Shown here one piece after another: positions 25,608-34,785 of a DNA stretch of 64,000 bases. Positions within the stretch are counted from its first letter, which is position 1. Each line of letters starts with the position of its first letter. The stretch is from a bacterium (GTDB lineage: Bacteria; Myxococcota_A; Bradymonadia; UBA7976; UBA1532), in NCBI GenBank assembly GCA_030426085.1, contig JAUHYW010000014.1:86337-150336 (forward strand). Direction: 5' to 3'. A model generated the notes under the pieces. The model did not search any database. It was not told the DNA's origin and was given only the letters and a program-made list of their open reading frames with translations. A program made the translations under genes and the position numbers.

Positions 25608-26348
25608 ATGAACCGCATGTGCAAGATGGCGCTGGCCGCCGTGGCGCTGGTCGTGGCCGGCTGCTCGATCGACACCGTCGACGACACCGACGTCAACGAG
25701 GAGAAGCTGTGGGGCGACTATCAGGTCGTCTACGACGACGGCGAGCTCGATCTGCGCTACTACGCCCAGCTCCGGCTCGGGGGCTCGACCGGCACGACCA
25801 TCCGGCTGAGCGAGGGCAGCCTGGCGATCGACGGCAAGTCGATGCGGCTGGTCGACGGTGAGGATCAGGTGATCAACGTCACCGGCACCTTCTACCGCCT
25901 CGAAGAGTCGACCGACGCCCCGCCGTCGACCCACACGTTCACCTGGACCCGCAGCGACGGCAGCGCGTTCGACAACACCATCGAGACGGTGGCGGCCTTC
26001 ACGGTCGCCGAGCCGGCAGCGGGCGCGGCACTCACCGGCGGCGATCTGGCGGTGCGGCTCGACGGGCCGCCGCTGGGCGGCAACGAGCACTATCGGGTGA
26101 CGGTCGACGCGGTCAACCGCGCCGGCGAGGGTCAGGTCAGCTCGCTGAGCGAGACGACCCAGTCCGGCGAGCGGGTGGTCTTCCCCGCCGACGACGTGGA
26201 GAAGCTGCCGCCGGGGCGGCTGATGATCCGGGCCCGTCGGGTGTGGGCCGGCGCCCCGCAGTCGGGGCACGAGATCGAGGGCGGCAAGCTGACCTCGATC
26301 CGCATCGCGCCCGACGTCGAGGTGAATCTGACCCTGCCGGGCACCTGA
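25608..26348 (+). CDS. lipoprotein, unknown function
   Basis: 246 residues; the ATG at 25608 follows GAGGAGG. The signal ends in lipobox VAGC (Cys 19). The mature chain is mostly beta: one domain around 30-120 (YYAQLRLGGSTGTTIRLSEG) and a second fibronectin/Ig-like domain around 125-240 (YRVTVDAVNRAGEGQVSS). No catalytic motif and no further Cys. It sits in the divergent region with the GST gene. Confidence 0.75.
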   Translation: MNRMCKMALAAVALVVAGCSIDTVDDTDVNEEKLWGDYQVVYDDGELDLRYYAQLRLGGSTGTTIRLSEGSLAIDGKSMRLVDGEDQVINVTGTFYRLEESTDAPPSTHTFTWTRSDGSAFDNTIETVAAFTVAEPAAGAALTGGDLAVRLDGPPLGGNEHYRVTVDAVNRAGEGQVSSLSETTQSGERVVFPADDVEKLPPGRLMIRARRVWAGAPQSGHEIEGGKLTSIRIAPDVEVNLTLPGT

Positions 26349-26390
26349 GCCGGCGGGCTGCGAGCCCGGGCAGCGCGTTCGACCAGCGAC

Positions 26391-29300
26391 TCAGGGCAGC
26401 GGGATCTTCCCGGTCAGCGTGCGGGCCACGTAGCGCCCGATCTGGACCCGGGCCTCGCGGGTGAGCTGCTTGAAGCGGATGCCGAGGCCGTTGGGCGGGC
26501 CGCCCTCGCTGCGGCTCATCCGGCGCACGAGGCCCCGGGCGTTGACCGATCGGCCCCCGGGCAGTTCGAAGAACACCTCCACCGCCTCACCCACCCCCAG
26601 CGCGTGCTGGGTGCCGACGAAGATGCCATCGACGCTGATGTCCCGGCTGAAGCCGGTGAAGAACCGATCGCCGGCCTCGAGGCCGACCCGCACGCCGAGC
26701 GGGGCCCGGGGCGCGGACTCCTCCTCCGGCTCGGCGGCGGGGGGTCGGGGCGCGGCGGGGGGCAGGGGACGGGCCGGCTCGAGCGGGCGCCCCTGGCGTC
26801 TGCGGCGCATCAGCTCGGGCAGCCGGTCGGGATCGCCGGCGCTGCGGTCCGAGATGTCGAGGTCGGCCCACGGATCGGCGCCCAGGGCCCCGGCGAGCGC
26901 GGCGAAGCGATCGGTCACCCGCCGGCGCTCGTCGTCGGCCGGGGCCTCGAGGTCGTCGAGGGCCGCGTCCAGCTCGTCGCGGGCTCGGGCCCTGTGCAGC
27001 GCGTCGGCCAGGCTGGCCGATCGGCGGGTGGGCGCGGCCGGCGCCGAGCGCCAGTCATCGCCCCGGTCGGGGTCGGGCAGGGCGGCGGCGGACGGCAGCA
27101 CCAGGGGCGCGGGCGCGCTGCGGGGGATCGGCGCCCCCGAGGGCCCGGTGAGGCCGCCCCAGGCGTCGTCGAGCATCACGTCGTCGAGGGCGTCCTCGAC
27201 CGCCGCGCCCAGCGCCTGATCCGACGCGTCGCTCAGCCCGCCCGGGTGCCGGGGCATGGCGTCGGCGGCGGGTGACTCGGCGACCACCCGGCGCAGTCCG
27301 CCGTCCTCGGTGACGCTCGACCCGCCCCCCGCCTCGGGGTCGGGCCCCCCACTCTCGGACGTGCCATGAGCGTTCGGTGTGCCACCTCGGGGGGCGGGTA
27401 TGCCATCCCGAGAGTCAGGTGAGTCATCCGGCGCGCCACGAATGCCATCGCCCATGTCGCCCACGGCGCGGGGCGCGACGCCCGCGCCGTGCAGGAAGGG
27501 GCGGTCGTCGGCGAGTCGGGCCTCGGCCGGATCGGCGGGACCGGTCGCGGGGCGGTCGACCGAGCTGTCGGGGAACGCGTCCAGCGCCCGGGGCGGGGGC
27601 CAGTCGAGGCCCGTCAGGCAGGTCTCGCCGAAGCCGTCGTCGTCGGGGAAGTCGACGTCGGCGTCGAAGGCGCCCCCGCCGGCGTCGGCCAGGGCCGCCT
27701 CGAAGTCGAAGCCCGAGTCGGCCGGGGGGCGGGCGCCGACCGCCGGGCCGGGCGGCTGGCTCTCGGAGGCCGTGGAGCCCGCCGTGGCGCCCTGGGGCCC
27801 GCTCATTCGGGGCGCGGGGGCGGGCAGGGTGACCTGGGGTGACTCGAACGGGTTGCGGATCGCGGGGTCGATCAGCGCGGCGCCGAAGTCGGTGGGCACG
27901 TGATCGAGGTCGTCCTCGGGCGCGGGCGTGGGCTCGGGCGGGGCCGCGTCGGGCGCGCGCTGCTCGGCCAGAGGGCGGGGGCCCCAGCCATCGGCGCCGG
28001 GATCGGGCGGGGCGGGCAGCAGGCTGCCGCCGGGCGGGCTCGCCAGCGGGTCGTAATTCGAGCGGGGCTGCGCCGTGGGGCGATCGGTGATGCGGATGGC
28101 CGGGGGCGGCTCGGGCTCGGGGCTGGCCGGCGCAGGCTCGGTGAACGGGCCGTCGGCGAACGCGGCCTCGAGGTCGGCGTCGAGGCTGTCCGACACCTCG
28201 CCCTCGGCGTCGGGGCCGCTGCGGGCGAAGGCGTCGTCGAGGGCCGCCTCGAACCCCCGCGTCGCCTCCCCGAGCAGCTCGACCGGGGGATCCTCCATCG
28301 AGTCCGCGCCGAGCGGGGCGGCGATCGCGAAGGCCTCCTCCATGTCGACCCCGTCCAGCTCGCCGGTCTCGAGGGCCGGCCGGCTCGGCTCGCCGCGGGC
28401 CTCGGGGTCGGTCGAGCCATCGACGGTGGAGGGCGCGGGGGGTGGCCCGTCGTCGGACGACTCGTCGAACGGGTCGTCGAGCATCAGCATCTCGAAGCTC
28501 TGGTCGGCGCCGTCGGCCGCGGGCGCCGGCTCGGGCTCGGGCGGGCGGGGCGCCGCGAGCCCCGGTCCGAGTGGGCCGGCGTCCTCGTCGAACGACCAGT
28601 CGGCGTCGGGCAGCGCCGGCCCCTGACCGGTCACGTGGTCCACGAAGCCGAACGGGGCGTCGAGGCTGTCGTCGAAGTCGTCGAACGCGTCGAACGGATC
28701 CTCGACCACCTCGATGATGCTGGTGCGGGCGGTCGACGGGCGCCGGCGCTCGACCAGCATCGCGACCTCGTTGCCCAGGCCGGTGGCCTCCCACTCCAGC
28801 AGCGAGTCGGCCTCGTCCAGCGCGTCGATCGACGCCTCGACCCCGTCGTCATCGGCGGCCGGCGCCGGGGGCGGATCGCTGGGGCGGCCCAGCCACCGGG
28901 CGAGCACCTCCTCGCCGGCCTGCTCGTCGTCGGCCTCCACCTCGATCTCGATGTCGACGTCGAGCCGCTCGTCGGTCTGCGGGTCGCGCATCAGGCTGCG
29001 CGGGCGGCGTCGGGGGCTGTCGTCGTCCGACTCGGCGCCCGCGGGCGGATCGGTCTCCGGGGGGAGGGGCGCGGCGACCTCGAAGTCGTCGATGCGGGCC
29101 GCCTCGACCGTGCGGGTCGCGCTGGGGCGGCGCGGGGGGCGGGCGAGCTCGCCGACGAGGGTGTCGAGCGGGCCGCTCTCGCCGTCGAACGCCGCCCGCA
29201 GCGCGTCGTGATCGATGGGCGACGGGGTCTCGGGCGCCCCGGCGGCCTGTGGGGCGGGCCGGGCGAGCGCCTGAGCCCGGGGGTCGGTCGGCGGCTCGGC

Positions 29301-29813
29301 GCGCGGGGTCTCCGGGCGGTCGTCGTCGCCGTCGGCCAGCAGCCGCCCGAGCAGCATCGCCTCCTGCTCGACCCCCGCGGCGGGGGCGGCGTCGGCCGGC
29401 AGCGGGCGCAGCGGGCCGGTGGTGCGCCGGTCGCCCAGCGCCCGAGCGACCACCCGGGACAGCTCGGCCGGGTTCAGCTCGCTCACCTCGTCGGCCAGCG
29501 TGCGATGCAGCCGATCGCGGAGGGCGGCCAGCGCCCGGTCGTCGTCCTCCACCCGATCGAGCCGGGCCCGCCAGTCGGCGAGGCTGTTTTCGAAGGCGTC
29601 CACCGCCGCCCGGCGGATCTCGACGGCCCGGGCCCGGGCGGCGAGCACGGCGCCGAACCGGCCCAGCGTATCCTCGGGGATCGCGCGGCCGAGCGCGGCC
29701 GCGCGGGATGCGAGGCTGTTCCATTCGGCCCGGGCCCGGCGCTCCCGCTCGTGCTGCTCCGCCTCGGACTCGGCGAGTCGCCGCGCGCGCGCGGCCATCC
29801 CGTCGACGGCCAA
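26391..29813 (-). CDS. PilZ-domain protein with very long acidic disordered region
   Basis: 1140 residues. GGAGG at 29823-29819 lies 5 bases before the TTG at 29813; the GTG at 29819 overlaps that site and is less likely. Residues 1-150 are a charged helix or coiled coil (RRLAESEAEQHERERRARAE). Residues about 150-1020 are a low-complexity acidic chain rich in DDP, DAP and PAP with many short hydrophobic patches (FDAFDDFDDSLDAPFGF). The last 110 residues are a PilZ-type domain (FSRDISVDGIFVGTQHALG, then GLGIRFKQL), which in related proteins binds cyclic di-GMP; the RxxxR arm is not clear. No signal or membrane segment. It may be a scaffold for motility or polarity; that is an inference. Confidence 0.8.
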   Translation of the reverse strand: MAVDGMAARARRLAESEAEQHERERRARAEWNSLASRAAALGRAIPEDTLGRFGAVLAARARAVEIRRAAVDAFENSLADWRARLDRVEDDDRALAALRDRLHRTLADEVSELNPAELSRVVARALGDRRTTGPLRPLPADAAPAAGVEQEAMLLGRLLADGDDDRPETPRAEPPTDPRAQALARPAPQAAGAPETPSPIDHDALRAAFDGESGPLDTLVGELARPPRRPSATRTVEAARIDDFEVAAPLPPETDPPAGAESDDDSPRRRPRSLMRDPQTDERLDVDIEIEVEADDEQAGEEVLARWLGRPSDPPPAPAADDDGVEASIDALDEADSLLEWEATGLGNEVAMLVERRRPSTARTSIIEVVEDPFDAFDDFDDSLDAPFGFVDHVTGQGPALPDADWSFDEDAGPLGPGLAAPRPPEPEPAPAADGADQSFEMLMLDDPFDESSDDGPPPAPSTVDGSTDPEARGEPSRPALETGELDGVDMEEAFAIAAPLGADSMEDPPVELLGEATRGFEAALDDAFARSGPDAEGEVSDSLDADLEAAFADGPFTEPAPASPEPEPPPAIRITDRPTAQPRSNYDPLASPPGGSLLPAPPDPGADGWGPRPLAEQRAPDAAPPEPTPAPEDDLDHVPTDFGAALIDPAIRNPFESPQVTLPAPAPRMSGPQGATAGSTASESQPPGPAVGARPPADSGFDFEAALADAGGGAFDADVDFPDDDGFGETCLTGLDWPPPRALDAFPDSSVDRPATGPADPAEARLADDRPFLHGAGVAPRAVGDMGDGIRGAPDDSPDSRDGIPAPRGGTPNAHGTSESGGPDPEAGGGSSVTEDGGLRRVVAESPAADAMPRHPGGLSDASDQALGAAVEDALDDVMLDDAWGGLTGPSGAPIPRSAPAPLVLPSAAALPDPDRGDDWRSAPAAPTRRSASLADALHRARARDELDAALDDLEAPADDERRRVTDRFAALAGALGADPWADLDISDRSAGDPDRLPELMRRRRQGRPLEPARPLPPAAPRPPAAEPEEESAPRAPLGVRVGLEAGDRFFTGFSRDISVDGIFVGTQHALGVGEAVEVFFELPGGRSVNARGLVRRMSRSEGGPPNGLGIRFKQLTREARVQIGRYVARTLTGKIPLP

Positions 29814-29958
29814 TCTCACCTCCCCGTCTCCGGCGAGAAGGTAGCACGGGCGGGGGTCACGGTCGAAGCGGGCGATAGGGGTGCGCTGGCCCGGAGGGGG
29901 CGGTTATCCTGCGGCCGTTCGGGGCCCCGGTGGCTCCGGTGGCACACGGGGAGATGCA

Positions 29959-31515
29959 TTGAGCGAACGTGGGACCGCCCGGTGGAGGTCGTGGCTTCGA
30001 GGCGCGGGGGGAGCGGCCGCGGCCCTCGCGCTGTCGCTGATCGCGGGTTGCCTGCCGGCCCTCGAAGACGAGTGCAGCCGCCCGAGCGACTGCGACCCGG
30101 GCCTGACGTGCGTCGGGGGGGTCTGCGCGCCGCTGCCGGGCGTGTTCGGCGACGGCGGCGAGGGCGAGGGGGAGGGCGAAGGTGAAGGAGAGGGCGAAGG
30201 GGAAGGCGAGGGCGAGGGCGAGGGCGAAGGTGAAGGAGAGGGCGAAGGGGAAGGGGAGGGGGAGATCGCCGAGGCGTGCAACGGCGTCGACGACGACGCC
30301 GACGGGCAGACCGACGAGGCGGCGCCGTGCCCCGAGCGCACCGGGCGGCCGGGGGCCTGCGCCGACGGGCGGTGCGTCTACGACTGCGGCGATGTCTTCG
30401 ACGCGAACGGCGATCCCACCGACGGCTGCCAGCGGGGCTGCGTCGGCGACGGGGCGGTCAGCACGCGATCCCGCGGGGTGCCCGTCGACGATCAGGCCCT
30501 CGCGTTGGCCGCCACCGCCGACGGCTGGGCGGTCGTGTGGCGCTTGGCGCCCACCGGCCTCGGCCGCGGCTTGCAAGCGCTGGTCGTCGGCGAGGCCGAC
30601 GCCAACACCGTGCCCGTCGTGGGCAACGAGCAGGGCCAGTTCGGCCCGCCCGCGGCGCTGTTCGCCGGGGGTCGGCTCATCGTCGCCGCCGCGGTGGAGC
30701 GGGCGGTCCCACCGCTGGCCACCGCGACGCTGATGGTGATGGGGATCGACGAGGATGCCCGGCGTCTCATGGGGCTCCGGGGCCCGGTCGGGGGGCAGGC
30801 GAGCCGGCCGAGCGTCGCCCGGCGGGGCGCGGTGGTGGCGGTCGTGGCCGACATCACCCGCAACGTCCCGGCGGTCAGCGGCCCGATGGCCTGGGTCGGT
30901 GAAGAGGTGGACGCCGGCGCGACGGTGGATCTGGTCGGTGTGGGTCCGACCGGCCTGCCGAGCGGGGTGCCGCTCCAGGCGTTCTCCACCGCCGGGGGCT
31001 TCGGCGTGCTGCGGCTCTCGGGCGCCGCCGACGATGTGCGGTCGATGCTCGTCGACCAGCGGTTCGGCGACGACGGCACGTCGACCGCCGCGTCGAGCCG
31101 AGCCCTCGACGCGCCGCCCACCTGGCTGTCGCTCGATCGGGAGAGCCGCCGGTGGGTGATGCCCCGGCCGACGGGCGACCTGCTGGTGGGGCAGCTCGAC
31201 GCGACGGGGGCCGGGTTCGACACCCTCGACGCCCGGCCTCAGCCGCTCGCCGGGCTGGAGCCCGTCGCCATCGAGCTGCCCGGCGGCCCGGCGATGGTCT
31301 ATGCCGACGGGGGCGCGGTGCGGGTCGCGCTGTGGGATGGGGAGGCCGGCGTCTGGTCGGAGGCGACGCTGGCCGAGGGCGAGGCGTCGGTCCTCGCCCT
31401 GGCCGCCACGGCGGTCGGTGATCAGGTGCGGGCGGTCTGGGTGCGGGCGGGCGAGGACGGGCAGGCCGACGAAGAGACCGGCGACCTGCGGGCGGTGGCC
31501 GACACCTGTCATTGA
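29959..31515 (+). CDS. lipoprotein with Gly-Glu repeat linker and MopE-like motif
   Basis: 518 residues. The TTG at 29959 is chosen because GGGGAG precedes it by 5 bases and the resulting signal ends in LIAGC. Two short Cys loops follow (CSRPSDCDPGLTCVGGVC), then 18 Gly-Glu units, then a MopE-type metal-binding phrase (CNGVDDDADGQTDE). The C-terminal 360 residues are beta-rich repeats with a period of about 50 residues, resembling a propeller without recognised catalytic residues. Probably displayed at the cell surface. Confidence 0.75.
   Translation: MSERGTARWRSWLRGAGGAAAALALSLIAGCLPALEDECSRPSDCDPGLTCVGGVCAPLPGVFGDGGEGEGEGEGEGEGEGEGEGEGEGEGEGEGEGEGEGEIAEACNGVDDDADGQTDEAAPCPERTGRPGACADGRCVYDCGDVFDANGDPTDGCQRGCVGDGAVSTRSRGVPVDDQALALAATADGWAVVWRLAPTGLGRGLQALVVGEADANTVPVVGNEQGQFGPPAALFAGGRLIVAAAVERAVPPLATATLMVMGIDEDARRLMGLRGPVGGQASRPSVARRGAVVAVVADITRNVPAVSGPMAWVGEEVDAGATVDLVGVGPTGLPSGVPLQAFSTAGGFGVLRLSGAADDVRSMLVDQRFGDDGTSTAASSRALDAPPTWLSLDRESRRWVMPRPTGDLLVGQLDATGAGFDTLDARPQPLAGLEPVAIELPGGPAMVYADGGAVRVALWDGEAGVWSEATLAEGEASVLALAATAVGDQVRAVWVRAGEDGQADEETGDLRAVADTCH
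30157..30264 (+). repeat. Gly-Glu codon repeat (18 units)
   Basis: A run of alternating Gly and Glu codons with varied synonymous codons (GGC/GGG, GAG/GAA) within the lipoprotein gene. The codon variety suggests selection for the peptide and not simple DNA slippage. A similar tract on the other strand lies near 55.2 kb. Confidence 0.9.
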
Positions 31516-31585
31516 CGGGGCTCGAGGCGGTCGCGCGCGATGATGACGAATCCATGATGCGCCGCAGGTCCCATCGCGTGGCACG

Positions 31586-32971
31586 ATGAGCGCGATGCTC
31601 TCGCCCGATCCCATCCGGCGCGCGCGCCGGGCCCGGTGGACCGCGCGGGCTGCGCTGCTCGCGCTGCTCGCGCTGGCCGCCCTGGCGGGCTGCGGCGGGG
31701 CCCGCAAGGCCAGCGTCGAGAGCCCGGCGCCCGATCCCGGCGAGGCGGCCCGACCGAGCGGGCTCGGCCCGCTGGCCATCTTGATCGAGCCTCCGCCGCC
31801 TCCGGTCCTGAGACCGTTCTCGGTCAACCCCACCGTCGCGGTCGCCGCCCGCCCGGGCGTCGCCTTCGCCCCCCTGTCCGACGCCACGGCCTACGCCGCC
31901 GCCCGCCGCCGCATGGCCCACGGGCAGTGGCCCGACGCGCGCCCGGAGGCCTTCGTCGACGCGCTCGCCGACGACGGCCCCGGCCCGGTCCTGCGCAGCG
32001 CCCTGGCCCCCAGCCCGCTGCGGCCGGGCTACCACGGGCTCCGGATCGCGATCGCGCCCCCGGCCGGGTCGCCACCGCCGCTGGCCGTCGTGGTCGTCGA
32101 GGCCCGCCGGGCGCTGACGGGGCCGGCGCGGGTCGCCCTGAGCGCGCTCGCCGCGGCCCCCGACGGCCCGCCCCGGGTGGCGCTCCTCGTGGCCGGCGAG
32201 CGCCCCGTCTGGGCCTGCCCGCCCACGCCGCGGGCCGACGTCGATCGCTGGCGGGCGGCGGTCGACGCGCTCGATCTGGCCGGACCGGCAGACGTGCCCC
32301 GGGCCCTCGCCGCGGCCCGGGCGCGCTTGCCCTCGGGGGGCGTGGTCGTCCTGCTCGGCGAGGGGCCGGCCCGTGATCCGGCGGGGCATCCGGTGGCCCG
32401 GGTCGCGCCCGACGCGCCGCCGACGGCCTTGATCGACGCGGCGCGGCGGCGCCTGTGGGCCGATGACGTGCGGGTCGAACTGAGCCTCGACGCCCGGCGG
32501 GTCGAGCGCTATCGGCTGGTGGGCTTCGACGGCGGTGGGGCCGGGGGGCCGGGCGGCGCGCTGTGGGCCGGCCGGCCGACCGCGGCGCTGATCGAGGTGC
32601 TGCTGGTCGACGGCGGGGGTGAGGCGGGGGAGGCCCTGGGCGTGGCGCGGATCCGGGGGCGGGCGGCGGACGGCTCGACTCGGGTGGTGACCGCGGCCGT
32701 CGATCCTCCGCGGACGCCCGACCCCCGCGCCGCGCGGGCTGGGTTGGCGGCGGCGGTGGCCGAGAAGCTGCGCGGGGCGTGGTGGCCCCGGGCGATCGGG
32801 TGGGCGGCGCTGGCCGAGCGCGCCCGGGTGATCGAGCCCCGAGGGGGCCCGCTCGGGTGGTGGATCGAGCGGGCGATGGCGCTCGACCGCCGCCCCGATC
32901 GCTTCGTCGAGCACGGCCCGGTCGAGGCCATGGATCCCCACGCGGTGCCCGTCCTGCGGGGTTCGCCGTGA
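31586..32971 (+). CDS. YfbK-like lipoprotein with degenerate von Willebrand A domain
   Basis: 461 residues, lipobox LAGC (Cys 36). Order matches YfbK-type proteins. A VWA-N-like segment (FSVNPTVAV, then ATAYAAARRRMAHGQWPD) comes first. A VWA-like core (PLAVVVVEARRALTGPAR) lacks the DxSxS metal site. A DUF3520-like end (DDVRVELSLDARRVERYRLV, then GFDGGG) comes last. Metal-dependent binding is therefore probably lost. The stop overlaps the GTG of the histidine kinase (GTGA), so it may be an envelope-side partner or sensor for that two-component system. Confidence 0.7.
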   Translation: MSAMLSPDPIRRARRARWTARAALLALLALAALAGCGGARKASVESPAPDPGEAARPSGLGPLAILIEPPPPPVLRPFSVNPTVAVAARPGVAFAPLSDATAYAAARRRMAHGQWPDARPEAFVDALADDGPGPVLRSALAPSPLRPGYHGLRIAIAPPAGSPPPLAVVVVEARRALTGPARVALSALAAAPDGPPRVALLVAGERPVWACPPTPRADVDRWRAAVDALDLAGPADVPRALAAARARLPSGGVVVLLGEGPARDPAGHPVARVAPDAPPTALIDAARRRLWADDVRVELSLDARRVERYRLVGFDGGGAGGPGGALWAGRPTAALIEVLLVDGGGEAGEALGVARIRGRAADGSTRVVTAAVDPPRTPDPRAARAGLAAAVAEKLRGAWWPRAIGWAALAERARVIEPRGGPLGWWIERAMALDRRPDRFVEHGPVEAMDPHAVPVLRGSP

Positions 32972-34785
32972 GCCGCCGCATCGCCGCCGCGCTCGTGCTC
33001 CTGGCCGCGGTCGGCTGGGGCTTGTGGACGCTGCACGGGGTCTTCGCGGAAGAGCGTCGGGCGGCCAACGCCGCGGTGGACGCTCGCCGCCGGGTCCTCG
33101 ATCGCCACGCGGCTGACGGCTTCGAACGCCGCCTCGCCCGGCGGCTGGCGCAGGCTCGGATCCGGATCGAGGCGGCCCTGCGCGACCCGCTGGCCCCGAT
33201 GGACGGGCTCCACGCGCGGCAGAACGGGCGGTCGCTGGTGCCCCCGGCGGTTCGGCATCCGCCGCGGACGCGCCCTGCGCCCGGCGGCGGGCCGGTGGGG
33301 CTGGCCCTGCTCGAGCGGCTGTCCGATCCGGCGCAGCGCCCGACGGCGGCGGATCCGTGGGGTGCCCGGCTGCGGCTGCGGGCGACCTTGATCGACGCCG
33401 TCGCGACGGGCGAGGCGCCGGCCATCGAGACGGCGATGCGGGCCTTCCTCGGCCACCGCCTGCGGTACGTGCTGGCGCCGAGCCGCGAGATCCCCAGCAC
33501 GCTGGCGGTCATCCGGTGGTTCGCCGACGCGGCCGACGCCGACCCCCGGCTGCTGCGGGCGGTGCTGCACGACGGCTTCGACGGTCCCGACGGCGGCGTC
33601 GAGGGACTGCAACGGGCGCTCCTGCGCCACCGGGGGGTGTTCTCGAAGGCCGACTTCGTCGGGCTCGCCGAGGCCATCCGGGCCCTGTCCGCCCGGGGCG
33701 AGGTGCCCCGCGACGCCTTCGTCCGCGCCCTCGACCCGGCGCCGCCCCCGCCGATCCCCCCCGATCCGGTCGCGCCGACGCTGGTGGCCGACGGGGCGTG
33801 GTACGCCGCCCCCGACCCCGAGCGGCCGGGCCGCGTCGACGCCACGCGCATCGACGCCGAGGCCGAGCGGGCCGCCCTGGAGGACGAGATGCGGCGGGGC
33901 GCTCTGCTCGAAGCCGACGAGGCGCTGCTGTTCGACCCCCGGGCGCCGGTCCCGATCGCGGTGGCCTCGCCCGATTGGATCGAGCGCCCGGCCCGGGCCC
34001 GGGCCACCTGGCGGCTGAAGGTGGGGCTGCTGTGGTCCTGCGCGCTGCTGGCGGTGGCGGTGGTGGCGCTGGTGCTGCTCGACGTGCGCCGGCGGCGGCG
34101 GTTCGTCGAGCTCAAGAACGACTTCATCGCCGCCGTCAGCCACGAGCTGCGCACCCCGCTGGCCGCGATCCGGCTGATGGCCGAGACCCTCGAGCGGCGG
34201 CTGGTCGACGTGCCCCGAGCCCGGGACTACCCGGCTCGCATCGTGCGCGAGGTCGATGGACTGGGCTTCCTGGTCGAGAACCTGCTGTCGTTCAACCGCA
34301 TCGACAAGGGCCGCTGGGTCGCCCGGCGGCGGCCGGTGGCGCTGGCCGAGGTCGTGCACCGCATCCGGGACGGTGTCGAAGCGGCGTTCGAGCGCCCGAT
34401 CACCTGGGAGCTGGCCGGCCTCGACCGCCGGGTGCAGGCCGATCCGGCGCTGCTGGAGCTGATGCTGGCCAACCTCGTGCGCAACGCGGTGCAGCACTCG
34501 ACCGGCGCCCTGCGGCTGGCGATCACCGCGGCGGGTGGCGGGCCGGTCACGCTGCGCATCGCCGACGACGGCCCGGGCATCCCCGAGGAGGCCCGGCGGC
34601 ACGTCTTCGAGGCGTTCTACCGGGGCCCGGCCCGCACCAGCCGGGGCAGCGGGCTGGGGCTGGCGCTGTGCCGGCGCATCGCCCGGCTGCACGGGGGGCG
34701 CATCGCGCTGGCGGCGACCGGACCCGAGGGCACGACCTTCGAGGTGGAGCTGCCGGCGGCGGACGACGAGAGGAGCGAGGCGTGA
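32968..34785 (+). CDS. sensor histidine kinase
   Basis: 605 residues from the GTG overlapping the previous stop. TM1 is near residues 5-22, then comes a periplasmic region of about 325 residues without a known sensor fold, and TM2 at about 352-371. The catalytic core has the H-box FIAAVSHELRTPLAAIRL (His 392), N-box LVRNAVQH, G1 DDGPGIPEEA, F-box VFEAFYRG and G2 GSGLGLALC. Its stop overlaps the response regulator GTG. The signal is unknown; the YfbK-like lipoprotein upstream is a candidate input. Confidence 0.92.
   Translation: MSRRIAAALVLLAAVGWGLWTLHGVFAEERRAANAAVDARRRVLDRHAADGFERRLARRLAQARIRIEAALRDPLAPMDGLHARQNGRSLVPPAVRHPPRTRPAPGGGPVGLALLERLSDPAQRPTAADPWGARLRLRATLIDAVATGEAPAIETAMRAFLGHRLRYVLAPSREIPSTLAVIRWFADAADADPRLLRAVLHDGFDGPDGGVEGLQRALLRHRGVFSKADFVGLAEAIRALSARGEVPRDAFVRALDPAPPPPIPPDPVAPTLVADGAWYAAPDPERPGRVDATRIDAEAERAALEDEMRRGALLEADEALLFDPRAPVPIAVASPDWIERPARARATWRLKVGLLWSCALLAVAVVALVLLDVRRRRRFVELKNDFIAAVSHELRTPLAAIRLMAETLERRLVDVPRARDYPARIVREVDGLGFLVENLLSFNRIDKGRWVARRRPVALAEVVHRIRDGVEAAFERPITWELAGLDRRVQADPALLELMLANLVRNAVQHSTGALRLAITAAGGGPVTLRIADDGPGIPEEARRHVFEAFYRGPARTSRGSGLGLALCRRIARLHGGRIALAATGPEGTTFEVELPAADDERSEA

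Noticed and set aside
31572..31590. Sigma-54 promoter (TGGCACG) before the YfbK-like gene
   Set aside because: No TTGC at the -12 position; only the -24 half matches.
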